DNA of 64,000 bases from Streptomyces caniscabiei (GCF_014930365.1 NZ_JABXWI010000012.1:171044-235043); one strand, 5' to 3'; counted from the stretch's first letter, positions 23,964 through 33,055 are shown. Translations and numbers: made by a program. The notes: generated from the letters alone by a model not told the origin.

Positions 23964-25535
23964 TCAGGCCGCCGCGCAGCTCACGCTCGGCACACCTCCG
24001 CCCCCGGGCGCGCCCCCGAAGCCGAAGCTCGCCGAAGCGCCCGCCGCGAGCGCCCCGTTGTGGGCCGCGTTGGTCGCCGTGACCGTCGCCCCGCTCTGGG
24101 TGTGGGAGGCGTTCCACATGTTCGTCACCCGCTGGGAGCCGGGCCAGGTCCAGGTCACCTTCCAGGAACCGATCGCGGTCGCGGAGGTGTTGGTGACCTT
24201 CACCTCGGCGTTGAAGCCACTGCCCCAGTCGCTGCTGACGGTGTAGGCGGCGGTGCAGGCGGGCGTCCCGCCGCCCGGGTCACCGGGGTCACCGGGATCC
24301 TCCGGGTCGCCGGGACCGGTGCCCCCGCCGGGCGGGAAGCCGGGGGCCTTGATGCTCGCCAGGTAGCCGTCCTTGACCGTGTCCACGGTCTGCCAGTCGT
24401 CCTTCAGGATGCCGCCGGTGTCACCGGAGTTGGGGTTCCAGGACCAGAAGGTCCAGTGGAAGGAGTCCGCGCCGTTGGCGGAGGTCGAGCGCAGATAGGT
24501 CACCAGCGCCGCCAGCCAGCGCTGGTCGACGGTGGACTGGAGGGTCGTGCCGAACTCACCGAGCCACACCGGCGCGATGTTCTGCTTGAAGATGTAGCCC
24601 CAGTACCTGTCCCAGACGCCCGGCATGTTGGCCGGGAAGGACGGATCGCTGAACCAGCTCTGCTGGGCGACGCTCGTGGCGTAGTCGTGGGCCGAGTACA
24701 CCACCCGGTTGGGCACGTCCAGCTGGACGGGGTACTGGGCCACGCCCATCAGATTGCCGCCCCACCAGCCCGAGACTCCGTTGAACGACTGGACGCCCTC
24801 GACGAGGATCAGCAGTTCGGGGTTGACGGACAGGACCGCGTTCCCGGCGCGCTGGGCGGCCAGCCGCCAGTCCCTGGCCGTGTCGCCGCAGCCCCAGCAG
24901 GCGGGATCGTGGGGCTCGTTGTGCAGGTCGATGCCGACGACGGTCGGGTTGCCCTTGTAACGGGTGGCCAGCGCCTTGAGGTTGGTGATCCACGTCGTCT
25001 CGGGGACGGCCGAGGTGTACCAGAGGGCCGACTGGCCCGCCGCGTCCGGGCGGTGCCGGTCGAGGATGATCTTCAGGCCGCTCTGACCGGCGTACGCGAC
25101 GATCTTGTCCAGCACCTGGAGCGAGGTCAGGCCCTGGAGATCGGCGTTCTTGCCGTCGGAGTGGTTGATGCTGTCGGGCAGGGTGCCGGGCTTGAGGATG
25201 TCGTCGCTGTAGGGCATCCGGATGGTGTTGTAGCCCAGCGACTTCATCTGGTCGATCATGCTCTTGTAGTCGCGGGACCAGAGGCCGTGGGTGACGTGGT
25301 TGGCGGTCTCGAAGCCGAACCAGTTGACACCGGCGATACGGACGGACTGACCGTTCGCGTCCAGGATCTGCCGGCCGCTGGTGCGCCAGTAACCGGCACC
25401 GGCCTCGGCCACGGCGGCCTTCTCGGCCGCACCAGTCACACCGGCCGCCGCGTGCGCGCCGCCGGCCAGGGGCAGCGTGAGCACGGCGGCGGCCGCGCAC
25501 AGGGCGCCCAGGGTTCTCCGTAAGCTGCGGAACAT
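23964..25535 (-). CDS. Secreted GH5 endoglucanase with CBM2
   Basis: This 523-residue secreted cellulase starts with a signal peptide (GALCAAAAVLTLPLAGGAHA). The GH5 catalytic domain spans about residues 45-385, with acid/base Glu in DLHNEPHDP and nucleophile Glu in VWLGEFGTT. A Gly-Pro-Asp linker (PGDPEDPGDPGDPGG) follows, then a C-terminal family 2 cellulose-binding module (ACTAAYTVSSDWGSGFNAEV through GFGGAPGG). It would cut internal beta-1,4 bonds in cellulose outside the cell. A perfect CebR box lies 42-55 bp upstream, so induction by cello-oligosaccharides is expected. The ATG at 25533-25535 begins the signal peptide. Confidence 0.95.
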   Translation of the reverse strand: MFRSLRRTLGALCAAAAVLTLPLAGGAHAAAGVTGAAEKAAVAEAGAGYWRTSGRQILDANGQSVRIAGVNWFGFETANHVTHGLWSRDYKSMIDQMKSLGYNTIRMPYSDDILKPGTLPDSINHSDGKNADLQGLTSLQVLDKIVAYAGQSGLKIILDRHRPDAAGQSALWYTSAVPETTWITNLKALATRYKGNPTVVGIDLHNEPHDPACWGCGDTARDWRLAAQRAGNAVLSVNPELLILVEGVQSFNGVSGWWGGNLMGVAQYPVQLDVPNRVVYSAHDYATSVAQQSWFSDPSFPANMPGVWDRYWGYIFKQNIAPVWLGEFGTTLQSTVDQRWLAALVTYLRSTSANGADSFHWTFWSWNPNSGDTGGILKDDWQTVDTVKDGYLASIKAPGFPPGGGTGPGDPEDPGDPGDPGGGTPACTAAYTVSSDWGSGFNAEVKVTNTSATAIGSWKVTWTWPGSQRVTNMWNASHTQSGATVTATNAAHNGALAAGASASFGFGGAPGGGGVPSVSCAAA

Positions 25536-25576
25536 AGCGCTGCTTCCTCCTCGGGAGGCGCGGGGCCGGAACAGAG

Positions 25577-25590
25577 TGGGAGCGCTCCCA
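25577..25590. promoter_or_regulatory. CebR operator
   Basis: TGGGAGCGCTCCCA is the exact consensus palindrome of the cellulose-utilisation repressor CebR. It is placed just upstream of the cellulase start on the minus strand. CebR releases on cellobiose or cellotriose. No cebR gene is in the window. Confidence 0.9.
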
Positions 25591-25634
25591 CTCCCCGCAC
25601 CTCCCATGGAAGACAGATCGCATGAACACGTCAA

Positions 25635-25666
25635 GGCGTCCGGCGTCACCTGATACACCGGACGCC
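25635..25666. terminator. Terminator after the ABC-exporter operon
   Basis: GGCGTCCGG and CCGGACGCC form a 9-bp stem with a 14-nt loop 28 bp past the permease stop on the minus strand. It separates that operon from the CebR-controlled cellulase. An 8-bp tandem repeat (GCTCACCG, three copies) lies between, running into the permease stop. Confidence 0.55.
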
Positions 25667-25693
25667 CCTGAGCGTGCTCACCGGCTCACCGGC

Positions 25694-26560
25694 TCACCGG
25701 CTCAGCTTCTGGAACCTCCGCACCGCCAGCGGCAGGAAGACCAGCGTCAGCACCACCGGCCACACCCCGGCCATCAGCAGCGCGTTCTCCTCGATCCAGG
25801 AGTCACCGCCGCCGACCGGTGTGCCGAACAGGTCGCGGGTCGCGGCTGCCGTGGAGGAGATCGGGTTCCAGGCGGCGATCCAGCCCAGCCAGTCCGGCAT
25901 GAGCTGCGGGGCGACGAAGATGCTGGAGATCATGGTCAGCGGGAAGGCGACCGCGAAGAGACCGCCCGCCGCCTCCGGGTTGGGCACCAGCAGCCCCAGC
26001 CAGACGCCGATCCAGATGAGCGCGAAGCGCAGCCAGAGCAGCAGGCCGAACGCGGCCAGGAAGCCGAGGCCCGCGTCCGGACGCCAGCCCATCGCGAGAG
26101 CCGTCAGCATCATGATGGCCAACTCGGCACAGGCGACGAGGAGATCGGTGACACCGCGCCCCGCGACCACCGCCGACGGCGTCATCGGCATGGAGCGGAA
26201 CCGGTCGATGACGCCCTTGGTGGAGTCGTAGACCACGAGGGTCGCCGTGTTGATGAACCCGAAGGCCATCGTCATGACGAACATCCCCGGCATCAGGAAG
26301 TCCCGGTAGTCCCCGCCGCCGGGCACCTGCATGGCGCTGCCGAAGACATAGCCGTAGAGGAGGACGGAGAGGATCGGGAAGCCCAACTGCCAGGCGATGT
26401 TGACCGGTTGGCGCCGGTAGTGGGTGAGGCCGCGGCGGACGATGTTCCAGACGTCGGCCAGCACCCAGTACGTACGGCCGTGCCCGCTCGACACGTCCAG
26501 GTCGACGGCGCTCGTGGCGACGCTCCTGGCGGCGACGGCGTTCGGGTCGACGGTGGTCAT
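25694..26560 (-). CDS. ABC-2 type permease (DrrB-like)
   Basis: This is a 288-residue permease with six predicted membrane helices of the ABC2/DrrB group (AWQLGFPILSVLLYGYVFGSA; FGFINTATLVVYDSTKGVIDRFRSMP). It overlaps the ATPase gene by 4 nt (ATGA) and forms the membrane half of a drug or lipid exporter. The divergent TetR gene and shared operator suggest expression is induced by the exported compound or a proxy. Confidence 0.92.
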   Translation of the reverse strand: MTTVDPNAVAARSVATSAVDLDVSSGHGRTYWVLADVWNIVRRGLTHYRRQPVNIAWQLGFPILSVLLYGYVFGSAMQVPGGGDYRDFLMPGMFVMTMAFGFINTATLVVYDSTKGVIDRFRSMPMTPSAVVAGRGVTDLLVACAELAIMMLTALAMGWRPDAGLGFLAAFGLLLWLRFALIWIGVWLGLLVPNPEAAGGLFAVAFPLTMISSIFVAPQLMPDWLGWIAAWNPISSTAAATRDLFGTPVGGGDSWIEENALLMAGVWPVVLTLVFLPLAVRRFQKLSR

Positions 26561-27537
26561 GCGGCGGCCCCCTCGGCCTTCTCGTCGGTCTTCTCCGTGC
26601 GGTGGCCGGTCAGGCGCAGGAACACGTCGTCCAGGCTGGGCCTGCGCAGGCCGATGTCCTCGACCCGTACGCCCTCGTCCTGGAGGGTGCGGGCCACCTC
26701 GGTGAGGGCCGCGACACGGTCGGTCACGCGCGCGTGGACCCGCAACTCCGTCTCGTCCGACTCCGGTTCACCGTCCGAGACCCGGGCGACGACCTTCACC
26801 GCGCGCGGGATGTCGGCGCGCTCGGCGACGACGACCTCGATGCGGTCGCCGCCGACCGTGCTCTTCAGCCCGTCCGGGGTGTCGTCCGCGATGGCCCGGC
26901 CCTGGTCGATGACGGTGATGCGCGAGGCGAGGCGGTCGGCCTCCTCCAGATACTGCGTGGTGAGCAGCACGGTCGTACCGCTCGCCACCAACGCCCTTAC
27001 GGATTCCCAGACTTCGCCCCGGCTGCGCGGGTCGAGGCCGGTCGTCGGCTCGTCGAGGAAGAGGACGGCCGGGGCGAGGATCATCGACGCGGCGAGGTCG
27101 AGCCGGCGCCGCATGCCGCCGCTGTACTTGCCGACGCCCTTGTCGGCGGCGTCGGTGAGGTCGAACCGGTCGAGCAGCTCGACCGCGCGCAGCTTCGCCC
27201 GCTTCCCGCCGAGGTGGAACAGCCGGCCGAACATCTCCAGGTTCTGACGGCCGGTCAGCACCTCGTCCACGGCGGCGTACTGACCCGTCAGGCCGATCCG
27301 GGCCCGCACCTCGCGCGGGTCGCGCGCCACGTCGAGGCCGGCCACCGTCGCCCGGCCGCCGTCCAGGCGCAGCAGCGTGGAGAGGATGCGCACGGCGGTG
27401 GTCTTGCCCGCGCCGTTCGGGCCGAGCAGGCCGTGCACCGTGCCCTCACGGACGGTGAGGTCGAAGCCGTCCAGCGCGCGTTTCTCCCCGTACCGCTTCT
27501 CCAGGCCCTCGGCCCGGACCGCGTATCCGTCACTCAT
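26557..27537 (-). CDS. ABC exporter ATPase (DrrA-like)
   Basis: This 326-residue ATPase is the energy-coupling half of the DrrAB-like exporter. Walker A is GPNGAGKTTAVR, the signature is YSGGMRRRLDLA, Walker B is VLFLDEPTTGLDPRSRGEVWE, and the C-terminal DrrA-type extension (from about residue 225) has the GLRRPSLDDVFLRLTG motif. The ATG at 27535-27537 follows a purine-rich GAGGGGGA ribosome-binding site. It is the first gene of a two-gene minus-strand operon, divergent from tetR. Confidence 0.94.
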   Translation of the reverse strand: MSDGYAVRAEGLEKRYGEKRALDGFDLTVREGTVHGLLGPNGAGKTTAVRILSTLLRLDGGRATVAGLDVARDPREVRARIGLTGQYAAVDEVLTGRQNLEMFGRLFHLGGKRAKLRAVELLDRFDLTDAADKGVGKYSGGMRRRLDLAASMILAPAVLFLDEPTTGLDPRSRGEVWESVRALVASGTTVLLTTQYLEEADRLASRITVIDQGRAIADDTPDGLKSTVGGDRIEVVVAERADIPRAVKVVARVSDGEPESDETELRVHARVTDRVAALTEVARTLQDEGVRVEDIGLRRPSLDDVFLRLTGHRTEKTDEKAEGAAA

Positions 27538-27566
27538 CGAGTCCCCCTCAACAGACTTCCGTCAAG

Positions 27567-27610
27567 AACTGGGTACACCGTACCCGATTTCGCGTACGAC
27601 GTACCCAGTT
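27567..27610. promoter_or_regulatory. Operator region between tetR and drrAB-like genes
   Basis: AACTGGGTAC (27567-27576) and GTACCCAGTT (27601-27610) are perfect inverted arms. Inside lie two smaller palindromes, GGGTAC-acc-GTACCC (27571-27585) and GTAC-gac-GTAC (27594-27604). Two GGTACnnnGTACC-like sites imply two regulator dimers controlling both divergent genes. The TetR -10 box TAAACT (27625-27630) is just to the right. Confidence 0.75.
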
Positions 27611-27637
27611 TTTTCGCGAGGACCTAAACTCGGGCGC

Positions 27638-28462
27638 ATGACAAGGGGCAAGAGCGGTACGGCGGGCGGTGCGGCCGGCAGCACCGCGGGCGGTACGGAG
27701 ACCAGCGGCAGCGGCGACATCGTCCGCACCCAGCAACTGCTCTGGGACACCGGCCCGCGCCCCAGCCGCGGCCCCAAGCCGGGGCTCACGCTGGACCGGA
27801 TCGTGGAGGCGGCCGTGCGGGTCGCCGACACGGAGGGGCTGCACGCCCTCTCCATGCGCCGGGTCGCCACCGAACTCGGCACCGGGACCATGTCCCTGTA
27901 CCGCTACCTCCCCGGCAAGGGCGAACTGCTCGACCTGATGCTCGACCGCGTCCAGCGGCCTTCGGAGAACCCCGCCGACCTCGGCGACGGCAGCTGGCGC
28001 TCGGCCCTGGAGGCCATGGGCCGCGCCACCCTGGCCCTGTACCGCCGCCATCCCTGGCTGCTCCAGGTCAACCAGTCCCGCCCGGTCCTCGGGCCGAGCG
28101 CGCTGGACGGCATGGAGAAGGTGCTCGCCCGCATCAATTCCACGGGGCTGACCGACCCCGAACTGGTCTCCGCGATCGCCGCCGTGGACGGCTATGTCGT
28201 CGGCGCCGCCCGCACCCAGCTGTACGCGCAGGAGGCGGAACACCGCACCGGCCTCACCGACGCGGAGTTCTGGCAGGCCCAGGCACCCGTCCTCGAAGAG
28301 CTGATGCTCTCCGGCCGCTACCCCGTCCTCGCGGGCCTCTCCGAGGACACCTTCTCCTCGGACTTCGACCACTTCGAGTTCGGGCTACAGCGCCTCCTGG
28401 ACGGGCTGGAGGCGTTCGTCACGCGGCGACGCGAGGAGGCGGCGACGCAGGCTCGCGACTAG
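27638..28462 (+). CDS. TetR-family repressor of the adjacent ABC exporter
   Basis: This 274-residue regulator has its helix-turn-helix at about 50-95 (TLDRIVEAAVRVADTEG, then MRRVATELGTGTMSLYRYL) and a tetracycline-repressor-like C-terminal ligand domain. A ~40-residue Gly/Thr/Ser-rich leader precedes the DNA-binding domain. The ATG at 27638 is 7 nt after a TAAACT -10, so the mRNA is probably leaderless; the frame remains open upstream only as shadow. It sits divergent from the exporter with palindromic sites between, so local repression is the likely role. Confidence 0.92.
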   Translation: MTRGKSGTAGGAAGSTAGGTETSGSGDIVRTQQLLWDTGPRPSRGPKPGLTLDRIVEAAVRVADTEGLHALSMRRVATELGTGTMSLYRYLPGKGELLDLMLDRVQRPSENPADLGDGSWRSALEAMGRATLALYRRHPWLLQVNQSRPVLGPSALDGMEKVLARINSTGLTDPELVSAIAAVDGYVVGAARTQLYAQEAEHRTGLTDAEFWQAQAPVLEELMLSGRYPVLAGLSEDTFSSDFDHFEFGLQRLLDGLEAFVTRRREEAATQARD

Positions 28463-28571
28463 CGACGGGCGACGGGCGGGCAGCGTTGCGCGGATAGAGG
28501 ACAGGAGGCGGCGGCCGGCGGGCGGCGGGCGGCGGGCGGATACGAACGTCACGGCCGCCGATGGTCGTCGC

Positions 28572-29630
28572 TCAGGACGACGGGCGGCGGAGCAGGCGGC
28601 GGAAGCCCCATACGACGGCGACCGCGCCGGCCACGGCGAGCGCGCCGACCTTCAGGGTCGAGCCGTCGCCCTCGCCGTCGGCGGTGGTCGTGCCGGAACC
28701 GCCCCCGTCGGAGGAGGACGAGCCGGAGCCGTCGCTCCCGGAGCCGCCGCCGGGCACGTCCCGCGCGACGACCGAGCTGCCGGACCCCTCACTGCCGTAC
28801 ATGATCTTCGAGCCGTCGGTACGGAAGGTCACCGACTCCCCCTGCCGTTGCAGGGGCACGCTCAGCCGCTCGACCTTCTTGATCTTGCCGCCGTTCCAGT
28901 CGTAGAGGATGCCGCCGAAGTACGCGCGCAGGGCGAGCTGCTTGCCGTCCGGCGAGAACGCGCCGTCCGTGACCTCCAGATCGGGGACGGACGCGACCTT
29001 CTTGAACACATTGGTGCCGGAGGACGACAGCTCCGCCGGGCCCTCGTACAGCGATCCGCCCGCCTCGTTCTTGTCGGCGATGTAGACCCGCCCGGTCTTC
29101 GGATGCACCATCAGCGCCTCCGCGTCCCGCGCCCCGTCCTCGTACTTCACGACGTACTGCGTGGCCTTGAGCGTCTGGTCCTTCAGCTCCTTCGGCTCCG
29201 GCAGCTCGTAGATCCACACATACGCCCAGGTGCCGCCGAGGTTGTCACCGATGTCACCGACGTAGAGCTTGTCGCCGGGGCCCATCGAGATCGCCTCGAC
29301 GTCCCTCGGGGTGCCGACGCCCGTCATCGTGACCGTGGCGACCGTCTTGCCCGTCCTGCTGTCGACGGCGTAGAGGAACGCCCCGTCGTCGCTGTCGTTG
29401 TGGGTCCAGTAGACCCCCGGGTGCTGCCGGGACGCGGCGAGACCGCTCGACTCGGTGATCCGCGAGTCCTGCATCGTGAACCCGTCGTCGTCGGCGACCG
29501 CGGGCGCGGCCGGGAGGGCGGCGAGCAGGAGCGCGGCGAGACCCGCGAGACCGGTGCGGGCCGCGAGGAACCGGCGGAACGGGCGGACCCGGCGGAGGGG
29601 GTGCGGGCGGTTGAGGGGGCGACGGCGCAT
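28572..29630 (-). CDS. Membrane-anchored secreted beta-propeller protein
   Basis: This 352-residue protein has an Arg-rich signal peptide (FLAARTGLAGLAALLLAALPAAPAVA). A WD/YVTN-like propeller domain follows (ESSGLAASRQHPGVYWTHNDSD, GDKLYVGDIGDN, DAEALMVHPKTGRVYIADKNE). It ends with a Gly/Ser spacer and a C-terminal membrane helix (VGALAVAGAVAVVWGFRRLLRR). It should be displayed outside, tethered by its tail. The propeller resembles esterase-like or SdiA-regulated-type domains, but no catalytic motif is obvious. It is convergent with the tetR gene, and the ATG at 29628-29630 begins the signal peptide. Confidence 0.82.
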   Translation of the reverse strand: MRRRPLNRPHPLRRVRPFRRFLAARTGLAGLAALLLAALPAAPAVADDDGFTMQDSRITESSGLAASRQHPGVYWTHNDSDDGAFLYAVDSRTGKTVATVTMTGVGTPRDVEAISMGPGDKLYVGDIGDNLGGTWAYVWIYELPEPKELKDQTLKATQYVVKYEDGARDAEALMVHPKTGRVYIADKNEAGGSLYEGPAELSSSGTNVFKKVASVPDLEVTDGAFSPDGKQLALRAYFGGILYDWNGGKIKKVERLSVPLQRQGESVTFRTDGSKIMYGSEGSGSSVVARDVPGGGSGSDGSGSSSSDGGGSGTTTADGEGDGSTLKVGALAVAGAVAVVWGFRRLLRRPSS

Positions 29631-29700
29631 GGGGCCAAGCCTGCCATCTCGCTCCGCTGGGTGGGGTGGGGGAGCGTCGTGGGGGGACGGGTGCGTTGTC

Positions 29701-29782
29701 GGGTGCGGGCCCGGTGGGGCTTCTCGCGCAGTTCCCCGCGCCCCTGGAGGAGCCGGGGCTGCGCCCCTTGATCCTCCAGGGG
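29701..29782. repeat. Dispersed palindromic repeat (copy 3, one-armed)
   Basis: A left arm (29701-29745) holds the core GCGCAGTTCCCCGCGCCCCT. It is followed by the inner hairpin CTGGAGGA-CCGGGGCTGCGCCCC-TCCTCCAG, and the right arm is missing. The copy lies between divergent genes, close to the SGNH hydrolase start, which is atypical. Confidence 0.75.
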
Positions 29783-29857
29783 CCACGTGGCGGGGTTCAC
29801 AGGGTTGTTCTTCGCCAGAGGTCGTACCCGTCGGTAGCCATCGTTCATGATGAGCGG

Positions 29858-30547
29858 ATGCTCAGGTTCATGCCCGTAGGCGACTCCATGACGATCGGCA
29901 GCGCCGGCGAACACACATGGCGCTACCGCTTCTGGCAGCACCTGCGCGCGACGTACGACGGCCCCTTCGGGATCGTCGGGCCGCGCGAGACGCTCTACGA
30001 CAAGGCGACGGACGCCCCGACGTCGTACGAGTACGCCGACACCGACCCGCGTTTCCCCCGCGCCCACCTCGCGGGCTGGGGCGAGGGCTGGCTCCACATG
30101 GCCCCGCTGATCGCCGACGCGGTCCGCACCCACCGGGCCGACGTCCTCCTCGTCTCCCTCGGCCTCATCGACCTGGGCTTCTACACCAACGCCGAGCAGA
30201 CCGCCGAGAACACCCGCCGCTTCGTCGAGGCCGCCCGCGAGGCAGCCCCGCACATCCGCATGGTCCTCCTGCCGGTCACCCCGAACGTCCGCGCCGAGTC
30301 CGACGCCCCGTTCGCCGCCGAGGTCGCCCGCTTCAACGAACTCCTCGCCAAGACGGCCGCCGACCTCGACGAACCCCGCTCACCCCTCCTGCTGGCGTCC
30401 CCGCCCCCGTCGTACGACATCCACCGGGACACCTACGACGGCACCCACCCCAACGCCTCCGGCGAACACAAGATCGCGGCGACCTTCACGAACGCGATGC
30501 ACGAGGCATGGGACCTGGGAGGACCGTACGAACTGCCGTACTCCTGA
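29858..30547 (+). CDS. SGNH/GDSL-family hydrolase
   Basis: This 229-residue SGNH-fold protein has block I FMPVGDSMTIG (Ser nucleophile near residue 9) and block V DGTHPNASGEHKIA with the Asp-His pair. Block III, normally GxND, reads LGLIDLG here, so the usual oxyanion Asn seems replaced by Ile. No signal peptide is visible, so it is probably cytoplasmic. The start is the ATG at 29858. Possible roles are a lipase, acyl esterase or carbohydrate esterase; the substrate is not predictable. Confidence 0.85.
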   Translation: MLRFMPVGDSMTIGSAGEHTWRYRFWQHLRATYDGPFGIVGPRETLYDKATDAPTSYEYADTDPRFPRAHLAGWGEGWLHMAPLIADAVRTHRADVLLVSLGLIDLGFYTNAEQTAENTRRFVEAAREAAPHIRMVLLPVTPNVRAESDAPFAAEVARFNELLAKTAADLDEPRSPLLLASPPPSYDIHRDTYDGTHPNASGEHKIAATFTNAMHEAWDLGGPYELPYS

Positions 30548-30642
30548 GCCGTCGTACTCCGGCACCCCCGCTTGATCCGTCGCCCCGCGCTCGCTTGGAT
30601 GTCCCGGTCGGACGCGGCGGCGAGGGATGCGGGGCGGGGCGG

Positions 30643-31974
30643 ATGACGCGGGGCGAGGGGCTGGCGCGGGAGTTCCGGTGGCTGTGGGCGGCGTACACGG
30701 TCAGCGCGTTCGGGACCCGGCTGTCGTTCGACGCGCTCCCCCTGATCGCGGTGCTGGTCCTGCACGTCGGCCCCACGGAGGTCTCGGCGCTGGCGGCCAC
30801 CGGGCTCGCGGTGGGCGCGGCCGTGGCCGTACCGCTCGGCCCCTGGGTGGAGTTCCGCCGCAAGCGTCCGGTGATGATCACGATGGACCTGGTCCGCTGC
30901 GCGACCCTGCTGTCCGTACCCGTCGCCTACGCCCTCGACCTGCTCACCTTCCCCCAACTCCTCCTGGTCTCCATGGTCGTCGCGGTGGCCGACATCACCT
31001 TCACCGCGGCGAGCGGCGCGTATCTGAAGTTCCTGGTCCCCCAGGAGCACCTCGTGGACGCCAACGGCCGCTTCGAGGCCACGACCTGGACCACGACCAT
31101 GCTCGGCCCGCCCCTCGGCGGCGCCGCGATGGGCCTCTTCGGCCCGGTCGTCACCGTGCTGGTCGACGCCGGCAGCTACGTCCTCTCGGCCATCGGCATC
31201 CGAGCGATCGGCGACAAGGAGCCACACCCGACCCGTCCGACCCGCTCGACGCAACCGGACCCCGTCACGAAGCCGACCACGACGCCGGCCCCGACGCCGA
31301 CCACGGGCATCACACCCCGCCTCCGCGCGGGGGATCTCCTCGACGGCTGGCGGTACATCCTCCGCGACCGGTCCCTGCGCCCCCTCTTCCTCAACTCCGT
31401 CCTGGTCAACGCCCTGATCATGGCCCCGGCGCCGCTGCTGGTGATCCTCATGGTGGGTCAACTCGGCTTCGCGCCCTGGCAGTACGGCCTCGCCTTCGCC
31501 GTCCCGTGCGTCGGCGGCCTGATCGGCTCGCGCCTCTCGCGCCGTCTGGTCGCCCGGCACGGCCAGGACAAGGTGATCCGGGTCGCCGGCACGCTGCGGG
31601 TGTGCTGGCCGCTGGGGCTGGCGTTCATCGGCGCGGGCCCGGCCGGCCTCGCGCTCGTCATGGTCGTCGAGTTCGGACTGATCACCTGCATCGCGGTCTT
31701 CAACCCCGTGCTGGCCGCCGAGCGCCTCACCCGGACCCCGGCGGACCGCGTCGCCCGCACCCTCACCGCCTGGTCCGTCACCGGCAAGCTCACCATCGCC
31801 GCCCTGACGGCCCTGTGGGGCCTCCTCGCGGCCGCCACCACCCCCCGCACCGCGATCGCCGCGGCGGGCCTGCTCCTCCTGACGACCCCGTTGCTCCTCC
31901 GCACGCCTCGCGCGGACGCCCCCGCCTCACGGAGCGCCGCGACCGAGAGCCCTCGCGCCCCGGATCCCCGCTGA
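30643..31974 (+). CDS. MFS transporter (DHA3-like)
   Basis: This 443-residue transporter has about twelve membrane helices (FRWLWAAYTVSAFGTRLSFDALPLIAVLVL at the start) and resembles the enterobactin/macrolide exporter-type MFS group. Between helices 6 and 7 it has a Thr/Pro-rich cytoplasmic loop of ~40 residues (TRPTRSTQPDPVTKPTTT). The start is the ATG at 30643. It lies 95 bp after the SGNH gene on the same strand. The substrate is unknown. Confidence 0.88.
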   Translation: MTRGEGLAREFRWLWAAYTVSAFGTRLSFDALPLIAVLVLHVGPTEVSALAATGLAVGAAVAVPLGPWVEFRRKRPVMITMDLVRCATLLSVPVAYALDLLTFPQLLLVSMVVAVADITFTAASGAYLKFLVPQEHLVDANGRFEATTWTTTMLGPPLGGAAMGLFGPVVTVLVDAGSYVLSAIGIRAIGDKEPHPTRPTRSTQPDPVTKPTTTPAPTPTTGITPRLRAGDLLDGWRYILRDRSLRPLFLNSVLVNALIMAPAPLLVILMVGQLGFAPWQYGLAFAVPCVGGLIGSRLSRRLVARHGQDKVIRVAGTLRVCWPLGLAFIGAGPAGLALVMVVEFGLITCIAVFNPVLAAERLTRTPADRVARTLTAWSVTGKLTIAALTALWGLLAAATTPRTAIAAAGLLLLTTPLLLRTPRADAPASRSAATESPRAPDPR

Positions 31975-32062
31975 CACCGCGGAGCCCGTCGGGCGACAAG
32001 CGTGCGCGTCGGCATCTCTCCCGCTTGCCTAGAGCGCACTCCACCGTTTTGGCTGGACAGTC

Positions 32063-33055
32063 ATGAAGTACACACAGCTCGGACGCACAGGCCTCAAGGT
32101 CAGCCGACTGGTCCTCGGCACGATGAACTTCGGTCCGCAGACGGACGAAGCCGACAGCCACGCGATCATGGACGCGGCGCTGGACGCGGGCATCAACTTC
32201 TTCGACACGGCGAACGTCTACGGCTGGGGCGAGAACAAGGGCCGTACCGAGAGCATCATCGGGAACTGGTTCGCGCAGGGCGGCGACCGCCGCGACAAGG
32301 TCGTCCTCGCGACCAAGGTGTACGGCAACATGGCGGCCTCGGCCGACTCCTGGCCCAACCACGACAAGCTCTCCGCGCTGAACATCCGGCGGGCGGTCGA
32401 CGCCAGTCTGAAGCGGCTGCGGACCGACTACATCGACGTCTACCAGTTCCACCACATCGACCGCGCCACGCCCTTCGAGGAGATCTGGCAGGCCGTCGAC
32501 GTACTCGTGCGGCAGGGCAAGATCCTGTACGCCGGCTCGTCCAACTTCCCCGGCTACAAGATCGCCCAGGCCAACGAGATCGCCGCCCGACACGGCGGCA
32601 CCATCGGCCTCGTCAGCGAGCAGTGCCTCTACAACCTCGCCGAGCGCCGCGCCGAGATGGAGGTCATCCCGGCCGCGCAGGAGTACGGCCTCGGCGTCAT
32701 CCCCTGGTCACCGCTGCACGGCGGGCTGCTCGGCGGCGTGATCAGGAAGGAGGCCGAGGGCGGTCGCCGCTCCTCCGGCCGGGCCGCCGACGCCCTCGCC
32801 GACAGCGCCGTACGCGCCCAGATCCAGGCGTACGAGGACCTGCTCGACAAGCACGGCGTCGAACCGGGCGAGGCCGCCCTCGCCTGGCTCCTCACCCGCC
32901 CCGGGGTCACCGGCCCGATCGTCGGCCCCCGTACGGCCCAGCAGCTCGACTCCGCGATCCGCGCGTCCGAGCTGACCCTGAGCGAGGAGCTCCTGACCGC
33001 CCTGGACGAGATCTTCCCGGGTCCGGGCCCGTCCCCGGAGGCCTTCGCCTGGTGA
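32063..33055 (+). CDS. Aldo/keto reductase
   Basis: This 330-residue NADPH-dependent oxidoreductase of the TIM-barrel AKR superfamily (YghZ/potassium-channel-beta-like branch) has catalytic Asp and Tyr in FFDTANVYGWGE, Lys in VLATKVYG and His in YQFHHIDRA. The C-terminal cofactor site is GPIVGPRTAQQLDSAI. The ATG at 32063 follows a GGCTGGACAG purine stretch. It stands alone in its orientation, and the physiological carbonyl substrate is unknown. Confidence 0.95.
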   Translation: MKYTQLGRTGLKVSRLVLGTMNFGPQTDEADSHAIMDAALDAGINFFDTANVYGWGENKGRTESIIGNWFAQGGDRRDKVVLATKVYGNMAASADSWPNHDKLSALNIRRAVDASLKRLRTDYIDVYQFHHIDRATPFEEIWQAVDVLVRQGKILYAGSSNFPGYKIAQANEIAARHGGTIGLVSEQCLYNLAERRAEMEVIPAAQEYGLGVIPWSPLHGGLLGGVIRKEAEGGRRSSGRAADALADSAVRAQIQAYEDLLDKHGVEPGEAALAWLLTRPGVTGPIVGPRTAQQLDSAIRASELTLSEELLTALDEIFPGPGPSPEAFAW

